Assembly: GCA_963829995.1 (NCBI GenBank)
Contig: CAWHKW010000011.1
Coordinates: 1 to 64,000 of the forward strand
Direction of reading: 5' to 3'
Length of the DNA stretch: 64,000 nt
From: JACCZX01 sp963829995
GTDB taxonomy: Bacteria; Pseudomonadota; Gammaproteobacteria; Burkholderiales; Burkholderiaceae_F
Of the stretch, positions 36,936 through 45,452 are shown one piece after another. Within the stretch, counting starts at the first letter, position 1; the number at the start of each line of letters is the position of its first letter. The notes below the pieces were generated by a model. It did no database searches, was not told the DNA's origin, and worked only from the letters and a program-made list of their open reading frames with translations. Both the position numbers and the translations under genes were made by a program.

Positions 36936-37829
36936 GTGAGCGGACTTTTGCGGTCCAGCGTTGAGTCTTTGCCGCTCGTTTATCGCGGCAAGGTACGCGA
37001 CAGCTACGCGGTGGGCGACGATCAGCTGTTGATCGTGACGACCGACCGGTTGTCGGCGTTCGATGTGGTGATGAGCCAGGCGATTCCCGACAAGGGCAAA
37101 GTGCTCAACGCGATGTCGAACTTCTGGTTCGCGAAGCTGGGGTACATCACGCCGAATCATCTGACCGGCATCGAACCGGAGTCGGTGGTCGCGAACGACG
37201 AGCTGGATCAGGTGCGCGGCCGCTCGGTGGTCGCGATGAAGCTGAAGCCGCTGCCGGTCGAAGCCGTGGTACGCGGTTACTTGATCGGCTCCGGGTGGAA
37301 GGACTATCAGCGAAGCGGCAGCGTGTGCGGAATCGAACTGCCGCGGGGTTTGCAGATGGCGAGCAAGTTGCCCGAGCCGATCTTCACGCCTGCCAACAAG
37401 GCCGAGCTCGGCACGCACGACGAAAACATTTCCTTCGAGCGCATGCAGCAGATAGTCGGTGCCGAGCTTGCGTTTCGTATTCGCTCGATCAGCCTTGCGC
37501 TGTATGCCGCAGCGGCCGAATACGCCGCCACGCGCGGCATCATCATTGCCGACACCAAATTCGAATTCGGAATCGACGCTGCAGGCGATCTGCGGTTGAT
37601 GGACGAGGTACTGACGGCCGATTCCTCGCGCTTCTGGCCGGCTGACCAGTACGCCGAGGGATCTTCACCGCCGTCGTTCGACAAGCAGTTCGTGCGCGAC
37701 TGGCTGGAGACGCAGGATTGGGGCAAGACTCCACCACCGCCGGATCTACCGGCAGACGTCGTTGAAAAAACAGCCGCCAAGTATCGGGAAGCGTTGCTCA
37801 GAATCACCGGCAAGACGGTGGACTATTGA
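36936..37829 (+). CDS. purC: SAICAR synthetase
   Basis: Ligates aspartate to CAIR in purine biosynthesis. The product is 297 residues, the length of the longer proteobacterial form. It opens LVYRGKVRDSYAVGDDQLLIVTTDRLSAFDVV, containing the nucleotide loop and the DRxSAFD signature. VEAVVRGYLIGSGWKDYQRSG and IADTKFEFGID are the other diagnostic segments. Start is GTG, ten bases after dgkA. First gene of the purC-purE-purK series. Confidence 0.96.
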   Translation: MSGLLRSSVESLPLVYRGKVRDSYAVGDDQLLIVTTDRLSAFDVVMSQAIPDKGKVLNAMSNFWFAKLGYITPNHLTGIEPESVVANDELDQVRGRSVVAMKLKPLPVEAVVRGYLIGSGWKDYQRSGSVCGIELPRGLQMASKLPEPIFTPANKAELGTHDENISFERMQQIVGAELAFRIRSISLALYAAAAEYAATRGIIIADTKFEFGIDAAGDLRLMDEVLTADSSRFWPADQYAEGSSPPSFDKQFVRDWLETQDWGKTPPPPDLPADVVEKTAAKYREALLRITGKTVDY

Positions 37830-37865
37830 TCCGTACAATCGCGCCCTGAGCGTACAAGGGCGAAC

Positions 37866-38369
37866 ATGAAACGTGACGGCCAATACGCACCCTTGATCGG
37901 CGTGCTGATGGGTTCGACGTCCGACTGGGACGTGATGCAGCACGCGTGCGAGGTGCTGAAGGAATTCGGAGTGCGATTCGAGACACGCGTGGTTTCTGCG
38001 CATCGCACGCCCGATGAGATGTTCGCTTACGCCGAGGAAGCGCGCGCCCGGGGGTTGAAGGCGATCATCGCCGGTGCGGGCGGCGCAGCGCACTTACCCG
38101 GCATGCTCGCTTCGAAGACGTTGATTCCGGTGCTCGGGGTGCCGATTCCGTCCAAGTATCTGCGCGGTGAGGATTCGCTGCTGTCGATCGTGCAGATGCC
38201 GAGAGGCGTGCCGGTCGCCACATTCGCGATCGGTGAGGCAGGCGCAGCCAACGCCGCGCTGTTTGCGCTCGAGATGCTGTCGACGCAGGACGGCGAGCTT
38301 GCGACCGCGCTCGCGCAGTATCGCGCGACGCAAAACGAAAAAGCGCGCAACATGACCTTGCCGCTTTAA
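37866..38369 (+). CDS. purE: N5-carboxyaminoimidazole ribonucleotide mutase (PurE class I)
   Basis: Moves the carboxyl group of N5-CAIR to give CAIR. The product is 167 residues. LIGVLMGSTSDWDVM is the phosphate-binding loop, VVSAHRTPDEM the active-site histidine motif, and IAGAGGAAHLPGMLAS the final class I signature. Follows purC after 36 bases. Works with PurK downstream. Confidence 0.96.
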   Translation: MKRDGQYAPLIGVLMGSTSDWDVMQHACEVLKEFGVRFETRVVSAHRTPDEMFAYAEEARARGLKAIIAGAGGAAHLPGMLASKTLIPVLGVPIPSKYLRGEDSLLSIVQMPRGVPVATFAIGEAGAANAALFALEMLSTQDGELATALAQYRATQNEKARNMTLPL

Positions 38370-38373
38370 GGCA

Positions 38374-38446
38374 CCGACAAAAGTGCACCCCTACTTTTGT
38401 CGGATTGCCTAGCGTGAAAATCGCTGGCAAAGCCAGACGATTTCAC
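38374..38446. repeat. Two hairpins between purE and purK
   Basis: Two consecutive inverted repeats in the 135-base gap. The first is CCGACAAAAGT (38374-38384) and ACTTTTGTCGG (38393-38403), 11 bp perfect with an 8-base loop, flanked by GGCA and TGCC. The second (38414-38446) pairs GTGAAAATCGCTGGC with GCCAG and CGATTTCAC with two bulges and an AAA loop. Neither is followed by a T tract, so classical termination is not evident. They could be an mRNA stabilising or attenuating structure or a small repeat element. Confidence 0.7.
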
Positions 38447-38504
38447 GAATGAAACTGCAGGGCGCAGCAACTCTCGTTCGGCGCAGCGCCATCAATTCTT
38501 CAAC

Positions 38505-39674
38505 ATGATTTCGCCCATTCCTCCGGGTTCGTGGCTCGGGTTGCTGGGCGGCGGCCAGCTGGGCCGCATGTTCTGCATGGCGGCTCAATCGCTCGGCTAC
38601 AAGGTATGCGTACTTGATCCCGGACATGACAGCCCGGCGGGCGCAGTCGCCGACGATCACATCGCAGCAGGCTATCTCGACGAGGCCGCGCTCACCGAGC
38701 TTGGACGACGCTGCCGCGCTGCGACGACCGAGTTCGAAAACGTGCCGGCGGCTGCGCTCGAGTTCCTTGCGCAGCATTGCAGCGTCAGCCCCGACGCGGC
38801 AAGCGTTGCGATCGCGCAAGACCGCATCGCCGAAAAGCGCTTCATCGCTGCGTGCGGAATCGACGTGGCGCCGCATGTGGTGATCACGCGCGAGGAAGAT
38901 TTGCGAGCCGTCGATGCCCAGCTTTTTCCGGCGATATTGAAGTCCGCGCGAATGGGTTACGACGGCAAGGGCCAGGTGCCGGTGGACACCGCGCAGGCGG
39001 CCCGTGCCGCATGGACCGCGATGGGGTGCGTGCCGTGTGTCCTCGAAAAACGGGTGCCGTTGCATCTCGAAGTGTCGGTCGTCGCATGTCGCGCAGCAGA
39101 CGCCACGGCGGTGACTTTTCCGGTGTCAGAAAACGAGCACCGCGGCGGAATACTGGCGACGTCGATCGCCCCTGCGCGCATAAATGACGACGTCGCGCGG
39201 CGCGCACGCGACGCGGCGCTCATGCTGGCCGAGCGCATGAACTACATCGGCGTGTTGTGCGTCGAATTCTTTGTCCTGCGCGACGGCAGTTTGCTGGTCA
39301 ACGAGATCGCGCCGCGCCCGCATAACTCGGGTCATTACACGATCGATGCCTGCATCACCAGCCAGTACGAACAGCAGGCGCGCGTAATGGCGAACCTGCC
39401 GCTCGGGGACGCGAGCCAGACGATGCCGTCAGCAATGCTGAACATCCTGGGCGATCAGTGGTTCGGCGGGCTCGACGACAGCGCAGCGATGCGCGAACCC
39501 GACTGGGCCTCGGTGCTTGCGGTACCCGGCGCGAAGCTGCATCTGTACGGCAAGCGCGAACCGCGCGCAGGTCGCAAGATGGGGCACGTGACTTGCGTGG
39601 CACCGACATTGCCGGAAGCAATCGCGCGCGCAAATCGTGTGGCAATGGCGCTCGGCATCGTGCCGGCAAAGTGA
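38505..39674 (+). CDS. purK: N5-carboxyaminoimidazole ribonucleotide synthase
   Basis: ATP-grasp enzyme making N5-CAIR from AIR and bicarbonate. The product is 389 residues. It opens LGLLGGGQLGRMFCMAAQSLGY, the PurK signature. TEFENVPAAALEFL and KSARMGYDGKGQVPV lead into the ATP-grasp core, followed by VSENEHRGGILATSIAPA and VNEIAPRPHNSGHYTIDAC. The C-terminal domain has LHLYGKREPRAGRKMGHVT. Separated from purE by the hairpin region, followed by sua5 13 bases later. Confidence 0.96.
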   Translation: MISPIPPGSWLGLLGGGQLGRMFCMAAQSLGYKVCVLDPGHDSPAGAVADDHIAAGYLDEAALTELGRRCRAATTEFENVPAAALEFLAQHCSVSPDAASVAIAQDRIAEKRFIAACGIDVAPHVVITREEDLRAVDAQLFPAILKSARMGYDGKGQVPVDTAQAARAAWTAMGCVPCVLEKRVPLHLEVSVVACRAADATAVTFPVSENEHRGGILATSIAPARINDDVARRARDAALMLAERMNYIGVLCVEFFVLRDGSLLVNEIAPRPHNSGHYTIDACITSQYEQQARVMANLPLGDASQTMPSAMLNILGDQWFGGLDDSAAMREPDWASVLAVPGAKLHLYGKREPRAGRKMGHVTCVAPTLPEAIARANRVAMALGIVPAK

Positions 39675-39687
39675 TCGCGCGTTGCGG

Positions 39688-40681
39688 ATGAATACGCCTC
39701 CGATCGATAGGTCCGCGGTCGAGCGCGCCGCCGAAGTTTTGCGCAGCGGCGGCATCGTCGCACTACCCACTGAAACGGTATACGGCCTGGCGGCCGATGC
39801 CGATAACGAAGATGCGGTGCGGAAGCTCTTCGCCGCGAAGGGTCGGCCCGCGGATCATCCGGTCATTGTTCATGTTGGCGGCACGGACGCGTTCGACGAC
39901 TGGGCGAAAGACGTTTCCGATGATGCGCGTGCCCTGGGTCGCGAGTTCTGGCCGGGACCATTGACGCTGGTGCTGAAGCGCGCTGCGCGCGCGCGCGATG
40001 TGGTTACTGGGGGACAGGACACCGTGGGGCTTCGCGCGCCCGCGCATCCGTGGGCGCGCGCCGTATTGCATGCCTTCGGCGGTGCGCTGGCGGCGCCGAG
40101 CGCGAACAGCTTCGGACGCGTCAGTCCGACCACCGCGCAACATGTGATCGATGATCTCGGCATCAAGCCGCGCGGCAAGATCGATCTGATTCTCGATGGC
40201 GGCGCGTGCCCGGTCGGAATCGAATCGACGATCGTCGATGTTTCCGGCGCCGAGCCGACACTGTTGCGTCCCGGTTCGATCACGCGTGAGCAGTTGCAGC
40301 GCGCGCTCCGCCGTGAGGTAACCGATGCCGGCGCCAACGCGCCACGCGCCTCGGGCCGGCTTGAGAGGCACTATTCCCCGCATACGCCACTGTCGGTGAT
40401 GCCTGCCCGACGAGCTCGCGGCGAAGCTGGCGAAGCCAAGCAACGAACGGCTCGCCGTGCTCGCGCCGTTGACCTTGCTGGAAAATTGCCGTGCTGACAT
40501 CGCGTTGGCAATTGCTGCTGCGAGCGATCCGGGCGATTACGCGCGTTTGTTGTATTCCGCGTTGCATCGGCTCGATGCGAGTGGCGCAGATCGCATGCTG
40601 GTCGCGGCGCCGCCCGATGGCCCGCAGTGGGACGCGGTACGCGACCGGCTGCGGCGCGCTGAAGCAGCAAAGCCTGGATAG
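39688..40681 (+). CDS. Threonylcarbamoyl-AMP synthase (Sua5 type), frame-disrupted
   Basis: Makes threonylcarbamoyl-AMP for the universal t6A37 tRNA modification. The YrdC domain has GGIVALPTETVYGLAADA, KGRPADHPVIVHV and the ACPVGIESTIVDVSG strand. The YSPHTPLSVMP segment begins the Sua5 C-terminal domain. After MPA the frame must change (frame 1 to 2) to continue DELAAKLAKPSNERLAVLA and end RLDASGADRMLVAAPPDG, typical of this domain. The extra C lies in the CCC at 40406-40408. Corrected length is 330 residues, matching the two-domain Sua5/TsaC2 form rather than short TsaC. Reading literally gives a 269-residue product with an aberrant tail. Confidence 0.9.
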
Positions 40682-40758
40682 CGCCGGCCAATCGCCGCAG
40701 CGCGGTCCGCATTGTTGCTGCGCTCACCGCGGACTACTTCGACAGTTTGCTATTGCAG

Positions 40759-40775
40759 TGTCGCAAAAATTGACA
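40759..40775. promoter_or_regulatory. Candidate enhancer-binding palindrome upstream of the sigma-54 promoter
   Basis: TGTC-N9-GACA, extending to near-palindrome CAGTGTC/GACAGTG with one mismatch, centred about 50 bases before the -24 element. This is the kind of spacing used by NtrC-like activators. No partner regulator is in the window. Confidence 0.3.
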
Positions 40776-40815
40776 GTGCGCCGCGGGCGCGGAACCAGAT
40801 CATTGTTTTTGTGAT

Positions 40816-40832
40816 TTGGTCCGCACTTTGCT
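40816..40832 (+). promoter_or_regulatory. Sigma-54 (-24/-12) promoter
   Basis: TTGGTCCGCACTTTGCT matches the RpoN consensus TTGGCACRNNNYTTGCW at all but two positions. The GG (40818-40819) and GC (40830-40831) are separated by exactly 10 bases. It lies about 135 bases before the PEP-CTERM hydrolase. PEP-CTERM genes in exosortase-bearing betaproteobacteria are known to depend on RpoN and the PrsK/PrsR system, which makes the match more credible. Confidence 0.6.
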
Positions 40833-40900
40833 TTCATTAATTTCTTCTGTTTTGCGCGTTAGCCCATGCTCCGCGCGTCCGTACCTTCCAGGAAGGGCCA

Positions 40901-40945
40901 ATGAAATCCCTTACGGCTCAGTTCGATAATTCGCTTGGCGAGTAG
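40901..40945 (+). other. Candidate leader peptide ORF upstream of the PEP-CTERM hydrolase
   Basis: A 14-residue ORF (MKSLTAQFDNSLGE) with AGGAAGG ending about five bases before its ATG, a better ribosome site than that of the downstream gene. It ends 21 bases before the hydrolase ATG. It may be a translational leader, or simply coincidental. Confidence 0.35.
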
Positions 40946-40966
40946 TCGTCTCTCAGGACACCCCAA

Positions 40967-42172
40967 ATGAAAACGATGGTGAAACGATCGGCTGCGGTAT
41001 TCGCACTCTTTTCGGTCTTTGCGCTTCCACTACCGGCACGCGCTGGGCTGATTGACCTGACCAGCCTGTTCGTCTTCGGCGACAGTCTGTCCGACGGGGG
41101 TAACTCGGGCTTACGCACGCAGCAGTACACAAACAACCCGAACATCGTCTTTCCGCCGCCGCCTTACTTCAACGGGCAGTACTCGAACGGCCGGGTCGCG
41201 GTCGAGTACCTGTGGAATCGCTACAACCCTGGCAACCCTGGAGGCTTCACGCCGTCGCTCGCTGGCGGCACCAACTACGCGATCGGTGGAGCCACCACGG
41301 GGCTGGCGAGTTTCAATTCCGTCAATGACAGCGTTCCGGATTTCCTGAAGCCGGCCTTTGCAAATTACAGCAATGCCTGGCAGTTGCAGACCTTCGCCGA
41401 CCAGCAACCTTCCTTCAATCCAGCCACTTCGCTGTTCGTGGTGTGGCTGTTTCCGAATGACATCCTCTATTCGGGAGCGACCGGCATGCTGCCGGGCGTG
41501 GTGCCTGGCTCGCCGGGCGGCACGGATTTGATTAGTAACGGCATCGCCAACATTTTGACGACCATCGGCACCTTGGCGCAGGCAGGGGCCGAGCACTTTC
41601 TGGTGCCTAACATGCCCGATCTCGGGCTGACCCCTGCGTTTGCAGGCACGCCGCAGGCGGACTTCCTGAGCTTTCTGACCGCTACTTTCAACAGCAACCT
41701 GGCGGCACAGCTGACGGCTCTCGATGCGATGCTGGCGGCCGAGATCGTGCAATTCGACACCAACGGCTCATTCGCCAGAATCCGTGCTAATCCGCTCGCC
41801 TACGGGTTCGACAACACGACCGATTCGTGCGTTGACAACTTGGCGAGCGGTGTGTGCAACCCCGGCAATTGGGACCGTTGGCTGTTCTGGGACGGCGTTC
41901 ATCCGACGACCTCTACTCACCAGTTGCTGGCCAGTCAGTTTGCGATGGCCGTGCCAGAGCCATCATCGGTGGCGTTGCTGATGATCGCCCTGCTTGCGTT
42001 GTTTGTGATGGCGGGCTGTCGCTCGAACGCGCACGGGAGCGTTTTCTATACACCAAGATATCGCGCCAATTTTTCAGGGTCCTGTGCAAGTTCCGCCGAT
42101 CGGCCTTCCAGCACGACGCGCCCTTTTTCGAGCACGACACAGCGATCGGTGTGCGCGAGCACCGATCGATAG
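40967..42172 (+). CDS. PEP-CTERM-sorted GDSL/SGNH hydrolase
   Basis: Predicted secreted esterase or lipase-like hydrolase. The signal peptide ends ...FALPLPARA (about residue 26). The SGNH blocks are block I FGDSLSDGG, block II GTNYAIGGATTG, block III in LFPNDIL and block V WDGVHPTTSTH with the catalytic Asp/His pair. Near the C-terminus is a PEP-CTERM sorting signal: VPEPSSVALLMIALLALFVMAGCR, a PEP motif, a hydrophobic helix and a basic residue. A further 50 or so residues follow (NAHGSVFYTPRYRANFS...) that overlap the 3' end of livF on the other strand by 127 bases. PEP-CTERM proteins normally end just after the basic residues, so the tail is suspect. The exosortase itself is not in the window. 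Confidence 0.85.
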   Translation: MKTMVKRSAAVFALFSVFALPLPARAGLIDLTSLFVFGDSLSDGGNSGLRTQQYTNNPNIVFPPPPYFNGQYSNGRVAVEYLWNRYNPGNPGGFTPSLAGGTNYAIGGATTGLASFNSVNDSVPDFLKPAFANYSNAWQLQTFADQQPSFNPATSLFVVWLFPNDILYSGATGMLPGVVPGSPGGTDLISNGIANILTTIGTLAQAGAEHFLVPNMPDLGLTPAFAGTPQADFLSFLTATFNSNLAAQLTALDAMLAAEIVQFDTNGSFARIRANPLAYGFDNTTDSCVDNLASGVCNPGNWDRWLFWDGVHPTTSTHQLLASQFAMAVPEPSSVALLMIALLALFVMAGCRSNAHGSVFYTPRYRANFSGSCASSADRPSSTTRPFSSTTQRSVCASTDR

Positions 42173-42789
42173 TTCCGATCGACGATCAGCGACGCGATTC
42201 CCGTCGCGCGGATCGCGCCGATGATGCGCCAGATCTCTCGCACGACCAGCGGTGCCAGGCCTTCGGTCGCTTCGTCGAACAGCATTACCTCGGGGTTCGT
42301 CATCAGTGCGCGGCCGATCGCGAGCATCTGCTGCTCGCCGCCTGACAGTTGCGCGCCGCCGTGATGCAGCCGCTCGGCCAGGCGCGGAAAGGTTTGCATG
42401 ACTCGATCCATCGACCAATCGCGGCGGCCGCCGATTCCGGGCCGCGCCGCCATCAGCAGGTTCTCGCGCACCGACAGGTTCGGAAAGATGCCGCGTCCCT
42501 CAGGAACGTAACCGATTCCGAGCCGCGCGATGGAATCGGGTCGTGCACGCGTGCAGTCGATACCGCGAATGCGAATCACGCCTGCGGCCGGTCGCGCGAG
42601 GCCGAGCAAGGTGCGGATCAGCGTGGTCTTGCCCATCCCGTTTCGCCCCAGCAGTCCGACCGCTTCGCCGGGAGCAATCGAAAGCGATGCGCCGTGCAGG
42701 ATGTGGCTGGCAGCGTAATAAGTATGCAGCTGCGCAGCGTCGATCAGCAGCGTGTGTGGCTCAGCCGATGCCCGCAAGCTCGCGCTCAA
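42046..42789 (-). CDS. livF: Branched-chain-type ABC transporter ATPase (LivF), benzoate cluster
   Basis: Cytoplasmic ATPase of a Liv-type importer. The product is 247 residues. Walker A is LLGRNGMGKTTLIR, the signature is LSGGEQQMLAIGRAL and Walker B is EVMLFDEATEGLAP. An extra 20 residues at the N-terminus precede the usual start. Its 4-base overlap with livG and the order livF-livG-livM-livH (reading 3' to 5') form one transport unit, together with the upstream receptor. Substrate is likely benzoate or a similar aromatic acid, from the adjacent bclA and box genes; this is inferred from context. Confidence 0.9.
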   Translation of the reverse strand: MSASLRASAEPHTLLIDAAQLHTYYAASHILHGASLSIAPGEAVGLLGRNGMGKTTLIRTLLGLARPAAGVIRIRGIDCTRARPDSIARLGIGYVPEGRGIFPNLSVRENLLMAARPGIGGRRDWSMDRVMQTFPRLAERLHHGGAQLSGGEQQMLAIGRALMTNPEVMLFDEATEGLAPLVVREIWRIIGAIRATGIASLIVDRNYRSVLAHTDRCVVLEKGRVVLEGRSAELAQDPEKLARYLGV

Positions 42790-43547
42790 TGCGTCACCCG
42801 CTCTTCCAGATGCGCGCCGAGATAAGCCTCTTGCACTTCAGCATTGGCGCGGATTGCCTGCGGCGTGTCGCTCGCAAGCACGCGACCGTTGACCATCACG
42901 GTGATGCGGTCCGACACGCGGAACACCGCGTCCATGTCGTGCTCGACCAGCAATATCGCGTGGCTCGCCTTCAGTTCGTTGAGCAGCTCGAGCATGCGTA
43001 GCGTTTCCTCGGAACCCATTCCGGCCAGCGGCTCATCGAGCAGCAGGATCTGCGGCGCGGTGGCCAGGCACATCGCGATTTCGAGCTGGCGCTTTGCGCC
43101 GTGCGACAGCGTCGCGGCGATTTGATCGGCGAGCGATGCAAGCCCACAGCGTCGCAGCGCGTCTTGCGCGGCGGACGCGGACGAATCGCACTGCGCCGCC
43201 GGCGTGATCCAGTTCCACGGCCGTTGCCGGCGTGCCTGCGCCGAAAGCCGGCAGTTCTCGCGCACGCTGAAGCTCGGGAAAATGGTCGTGCGCTGGTAGC
43301 TGCGGCCCAACCCTGCCTGCGCGCGGCGCGGCTGGCTCCAGTGCGTGACATCGCGGTCCATTAACTCGACGCGCCCGGCGGTCGGTGCGACTTCGCCGCA
43401 CAACACGTTGATCAACGTCGACTTGCCGGCGCCATTGGTTCCGATCACCGCGTGAATTTCGCCGCGTTCCACGGTGAGTGATACGTCGTCAACCGCACGC
43501 AGCCCGCCGAAGTGACGCGACACATTTTTCGCGGCCAGCAGCGTCAT
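42786..43547 (-). CDS. livG: Branched-chain-type ABC transporter ATPase (LivG), benzoate cluster
   Basis: Second ATPase of the Liv-type transporter, 253 residues from an ATG at 43547. Walker A is VIGTNGAGKSTLINVL. The LivG-type insert (SYQRTTIFPSFSVRENCRLSA) is clear. The signature region reads LSHGAKRQLEIAMCLA and Walker B ILLLDEPLAGMG, followed by the H-loop HDMDAVF. The ABC signature is LSHG rather than LSGG, common in LivG. It overlaps livM by four bases. Confidence 0.92.
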   Translation of the reverse strand: MTLLAAKNVSRHFGGLRAVDDVSLTVERGEIHAVIGTNGAGKSTLINVLCGEVAPTAGRVELMDRDVTHWSQPRRAQAGLGRSYQRTTIFPSFSVRENCRLSAQARRQRPWNWITPAAQCDSSASAAQDALRRCGLASLADQIAATLSHGAKRQLEIAMCLATAPQILLLDEPLAGMGSEETLRMLELLNELKASHAILLVEHDMDAVFRVSDRITVMVNGRVLASDTPQAIRANAEVQEAYLGAHLEERVTH

Positions 43548-44515
43548 GGCGCCTTGCGCATTCGAAGTTGCGTGCCCAGTCCGATCAATCCCTTCGGCAT
43601 CAGCGCGACGAACGCGATGATCGTCAGCCCAAGCGGCAACTGCCAATGCTTGGCGAACGATCCGAAGACGGCCTGCGACTGATAGAACTCCTGCAGCGCG
43701 ACGAACGCGATCGCTCCGAACACCGCGCCGCGCAGGCTGCCGATGCCTCCCAGAATGATCATCAGCAGTACCGCGCCTGACTGGTGCCACGACAGAATCT
43801 CCGGATTCACGTAGCCGTCTTTCAGCGCATACAGAAACCCCGCCACACCGGCCAGCATCGCGGCGACGACAAACACCGCCAGCTTGTACGGATACGTTGC
43901 GAAACCTGCTGCGCGCATGCGCTGCTCGTTCACCCGAATGCCGGCGAGCGCGCGCCCGAAGCGGCTCGCTTGCGTCGCCGCCAACAGCAGGAAAGTAAGG
44001 ACGAGCGCGGCCAGAACAAAGAAGTAGAAGACGCGTGGCGCGCCAAGGTCGAGCAATTGCACGCCGCCAATCGAAAGTTCAGGACGGAAATAAAGATAGA
44101 TGCCGTCGCTGCCACCGCCGATGTGGGTGTCGTGAAACACGTAGTACGCCATCTGCGCAAAAGCGAGCGTGACCATGATGAAGTAGATGCCGCGCGTGCG
44201 CAGCGACAGCGCACCGACCGCCAATGCGTACAGCCCCGCCGCCACCAGCGCTGCCGGAAACAAAAGCCAGAACGAAGCCGGTCCGGACTGTGGCGACAAC
44301 AGCGCGGCGACGTACGCTCCGATGCCAAAGAACGCTGCGTGGCCGAACGACACCAGCCCGGTCTGGCCGACGAGCAACTCGAGGCTCAGTGCGAACACCG
44401 AGAGAATCATGATCTTCATCACCAGATCGACGTAATACTTCTCGCCGAAGAACGGAAACACCGCGGCAAAGGCCAGCAGTACGAGCAGCGGCAACGACGA
44501 ACGCAGCTTCATCAT
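43544..44515 (-). CDS. livM: Branched-chain-type ABC transporter permease (LivM)
   Basis: Inner-membrane permease of 323 residues with 8-10 hydrophobic helices. It has the LivM segments LLVGQTGLVSFGHAAFFGIGAY, GIYFIMVTLAFAQM and AGVAGFLYALKDGYVNPEI. The tail PKGLIGLGTQL is usual. ATG 44515 overlaps the livH stop (ATGA); the adjacent ATG at 44512 is equally possible. Part of the minus-strand transporter operon serving the benzoate pathway. Confidence 0.92.
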   Translation of the reverse strand: MMKLRSSLPLLVLLAFAAVFPFFGEKYYVDLVMKIMILSVFALSLELLVGQTGLVSFGHAAFFGIGAYVAALLSPQSGPASFWLLFPAALVAAGLYALAVGALSLRTRGIYFIMVTLAFAQMAYYVFHDTHIGGGSDGIYLYFRPELSIGGVQLLDLGAPRVFYFFVLAALVLTFLLLAATQASRFGRALAGIRVNEQRMRAAGFATYPYKLAVFVVAAMLAGVAGFLYALKDGYVNPEILSWHQSGAVLLMIILGGIGSLRGAVFGAIAFVALQEFYQSQAVFGSFAKHWQLPLGLTIIAFVALMPKGLIGLGTQLRMRKAP

Positions 44516-45393
44516 CCCAGCCTGAACAACCCTTCGGGCTTCCACAGCAGGATCACCGCCATCAGCAGATACACCAGCACGCCGGCTGCTTCCGGGAAGA
44601 ACACTTTCCCGAACGTATCGACCAGGCCCACCAGCAGCGAAGCAAGCATCGCCCCGCGCACCGAGCCGATGCCGCCGATCACGACGACGACGAAGCTGAT
44701 GATCAGCACCTGACCACCCATGTTCGGATATACCGAAGACACCGGTGCAGCGATCATTCCGGCCAGCACCGCCAGTGCGACGCCCGCTGCGAACACGATG
44801 CGATACAGAAACTTGATGTTGACGCCCATTGCCTGGACCATCTCGCGATTGCTTGCGCCGGCGCGGATCATCATGCCGAGCCGCGTTCGCGCGAGCACGA
44901 AGTACAGCCCGAGCGCGACGGCGATGCACACCGCCGAGATGAACAAGCGATATATCGGGTAGGTCATCACATCGCCGAGCGGAACACTGCCCGAGAGCCA
45001 GGCAGGTGCTGCGACGCCGTGCACGTCGTCGCCAACGAGGATGCTGCGCAACTCCTCGAACACCAGGATCAATCCGTACGTCATCAGCACCTGCTGCAGA
45101 TGTTCGCGCTCGTACAGGAAGCTGAAGAAGCTCCACTCGAGCAGGTAACCGAACGCGATCGACAGCAGCAGACCGAGCGCGAGTGTCGTGAAGAATCCAC
45201 CGCCGATCGTTGCGCCTACCCAAGGTGCAAGCGCATAGGCCATGTACGCGCCGATCATGTAGAAACTGCCGTGCGCGAGATTGATCACGCCCATGATCCC
45301 GAAGATCAGCGTCAGGCCGCTCGCGACCAGGAACAGCAGCAGCCCGTACTGGACTGCATTCAGGCACTGGATCAGGAAAGTGGCGAGGTCCAT
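44512..45393 (-). CDS. livH: Branched-chain-type ABC transporter permease (LivH)
   Basis: Inner-membrane permease of 293 residues. It has the LivH opening LNAVQYGLLLFLVASGLTLIFGIMGVINLAHGSFYMIGAY, then TRLGMMIRAGASNREMVQAMGVN (the EAA-like loop) and GGIGSVRGAMLASLLVGLVD. It starts 60 bases after the receptor gene, with a hairpin terminator just before its ATG. It pairs with livM. Confidence 0.93.
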   Translation of the reverse strand: MDLATFLIQCLNAVQYGLLLFLVASGLTLIFGIMGVINLAHGSFYMIGAYMAYALAPWVGATIGGGFFTTLALGLLLSIAFGYLLEWSFFSFLYEREHLQQVLMTYGLILVFEELRSILVGDDVHGVAAPAWLSGSVPLGDVMTYPIYRLFISAVCIAVALGLYFVLARTRLGMMIRAGASNREMVQAMGVNIKFLYRIVFAAGVALAVLAGMIAAPVSSVYPNMGGQVLIISFVVVVIGGIGSVRGAMLASLLVGLVDTFGKVFFPEAAGVLVYLLMAVILLWKPEGLFRLG

Positions 45394-45395
45394 TT

Positions 45396-45434
45396 AAACA
45401 AAACGGCGGTGCGCAGTTTCCCACGCACCGCCGT
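45396..45434 (-). terminator. Attenuating rho-independent terminator between livK and livH
   Basis: On the minus strand, a perfect 11-bp stem (arms ACGGCGGTGCG at 45403-45413 and its complement at 45424-45434) with a 10-base loop is followed by TTTTGTTT and, three bases later, the livH ATG. It lies after the livK stop. Such a hairpin would let more receptor than membrane mRNA accumulate. Confidence 0.7.
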
Positions 45435-45452
45435 GTACTGGAGCTTCCCGAG

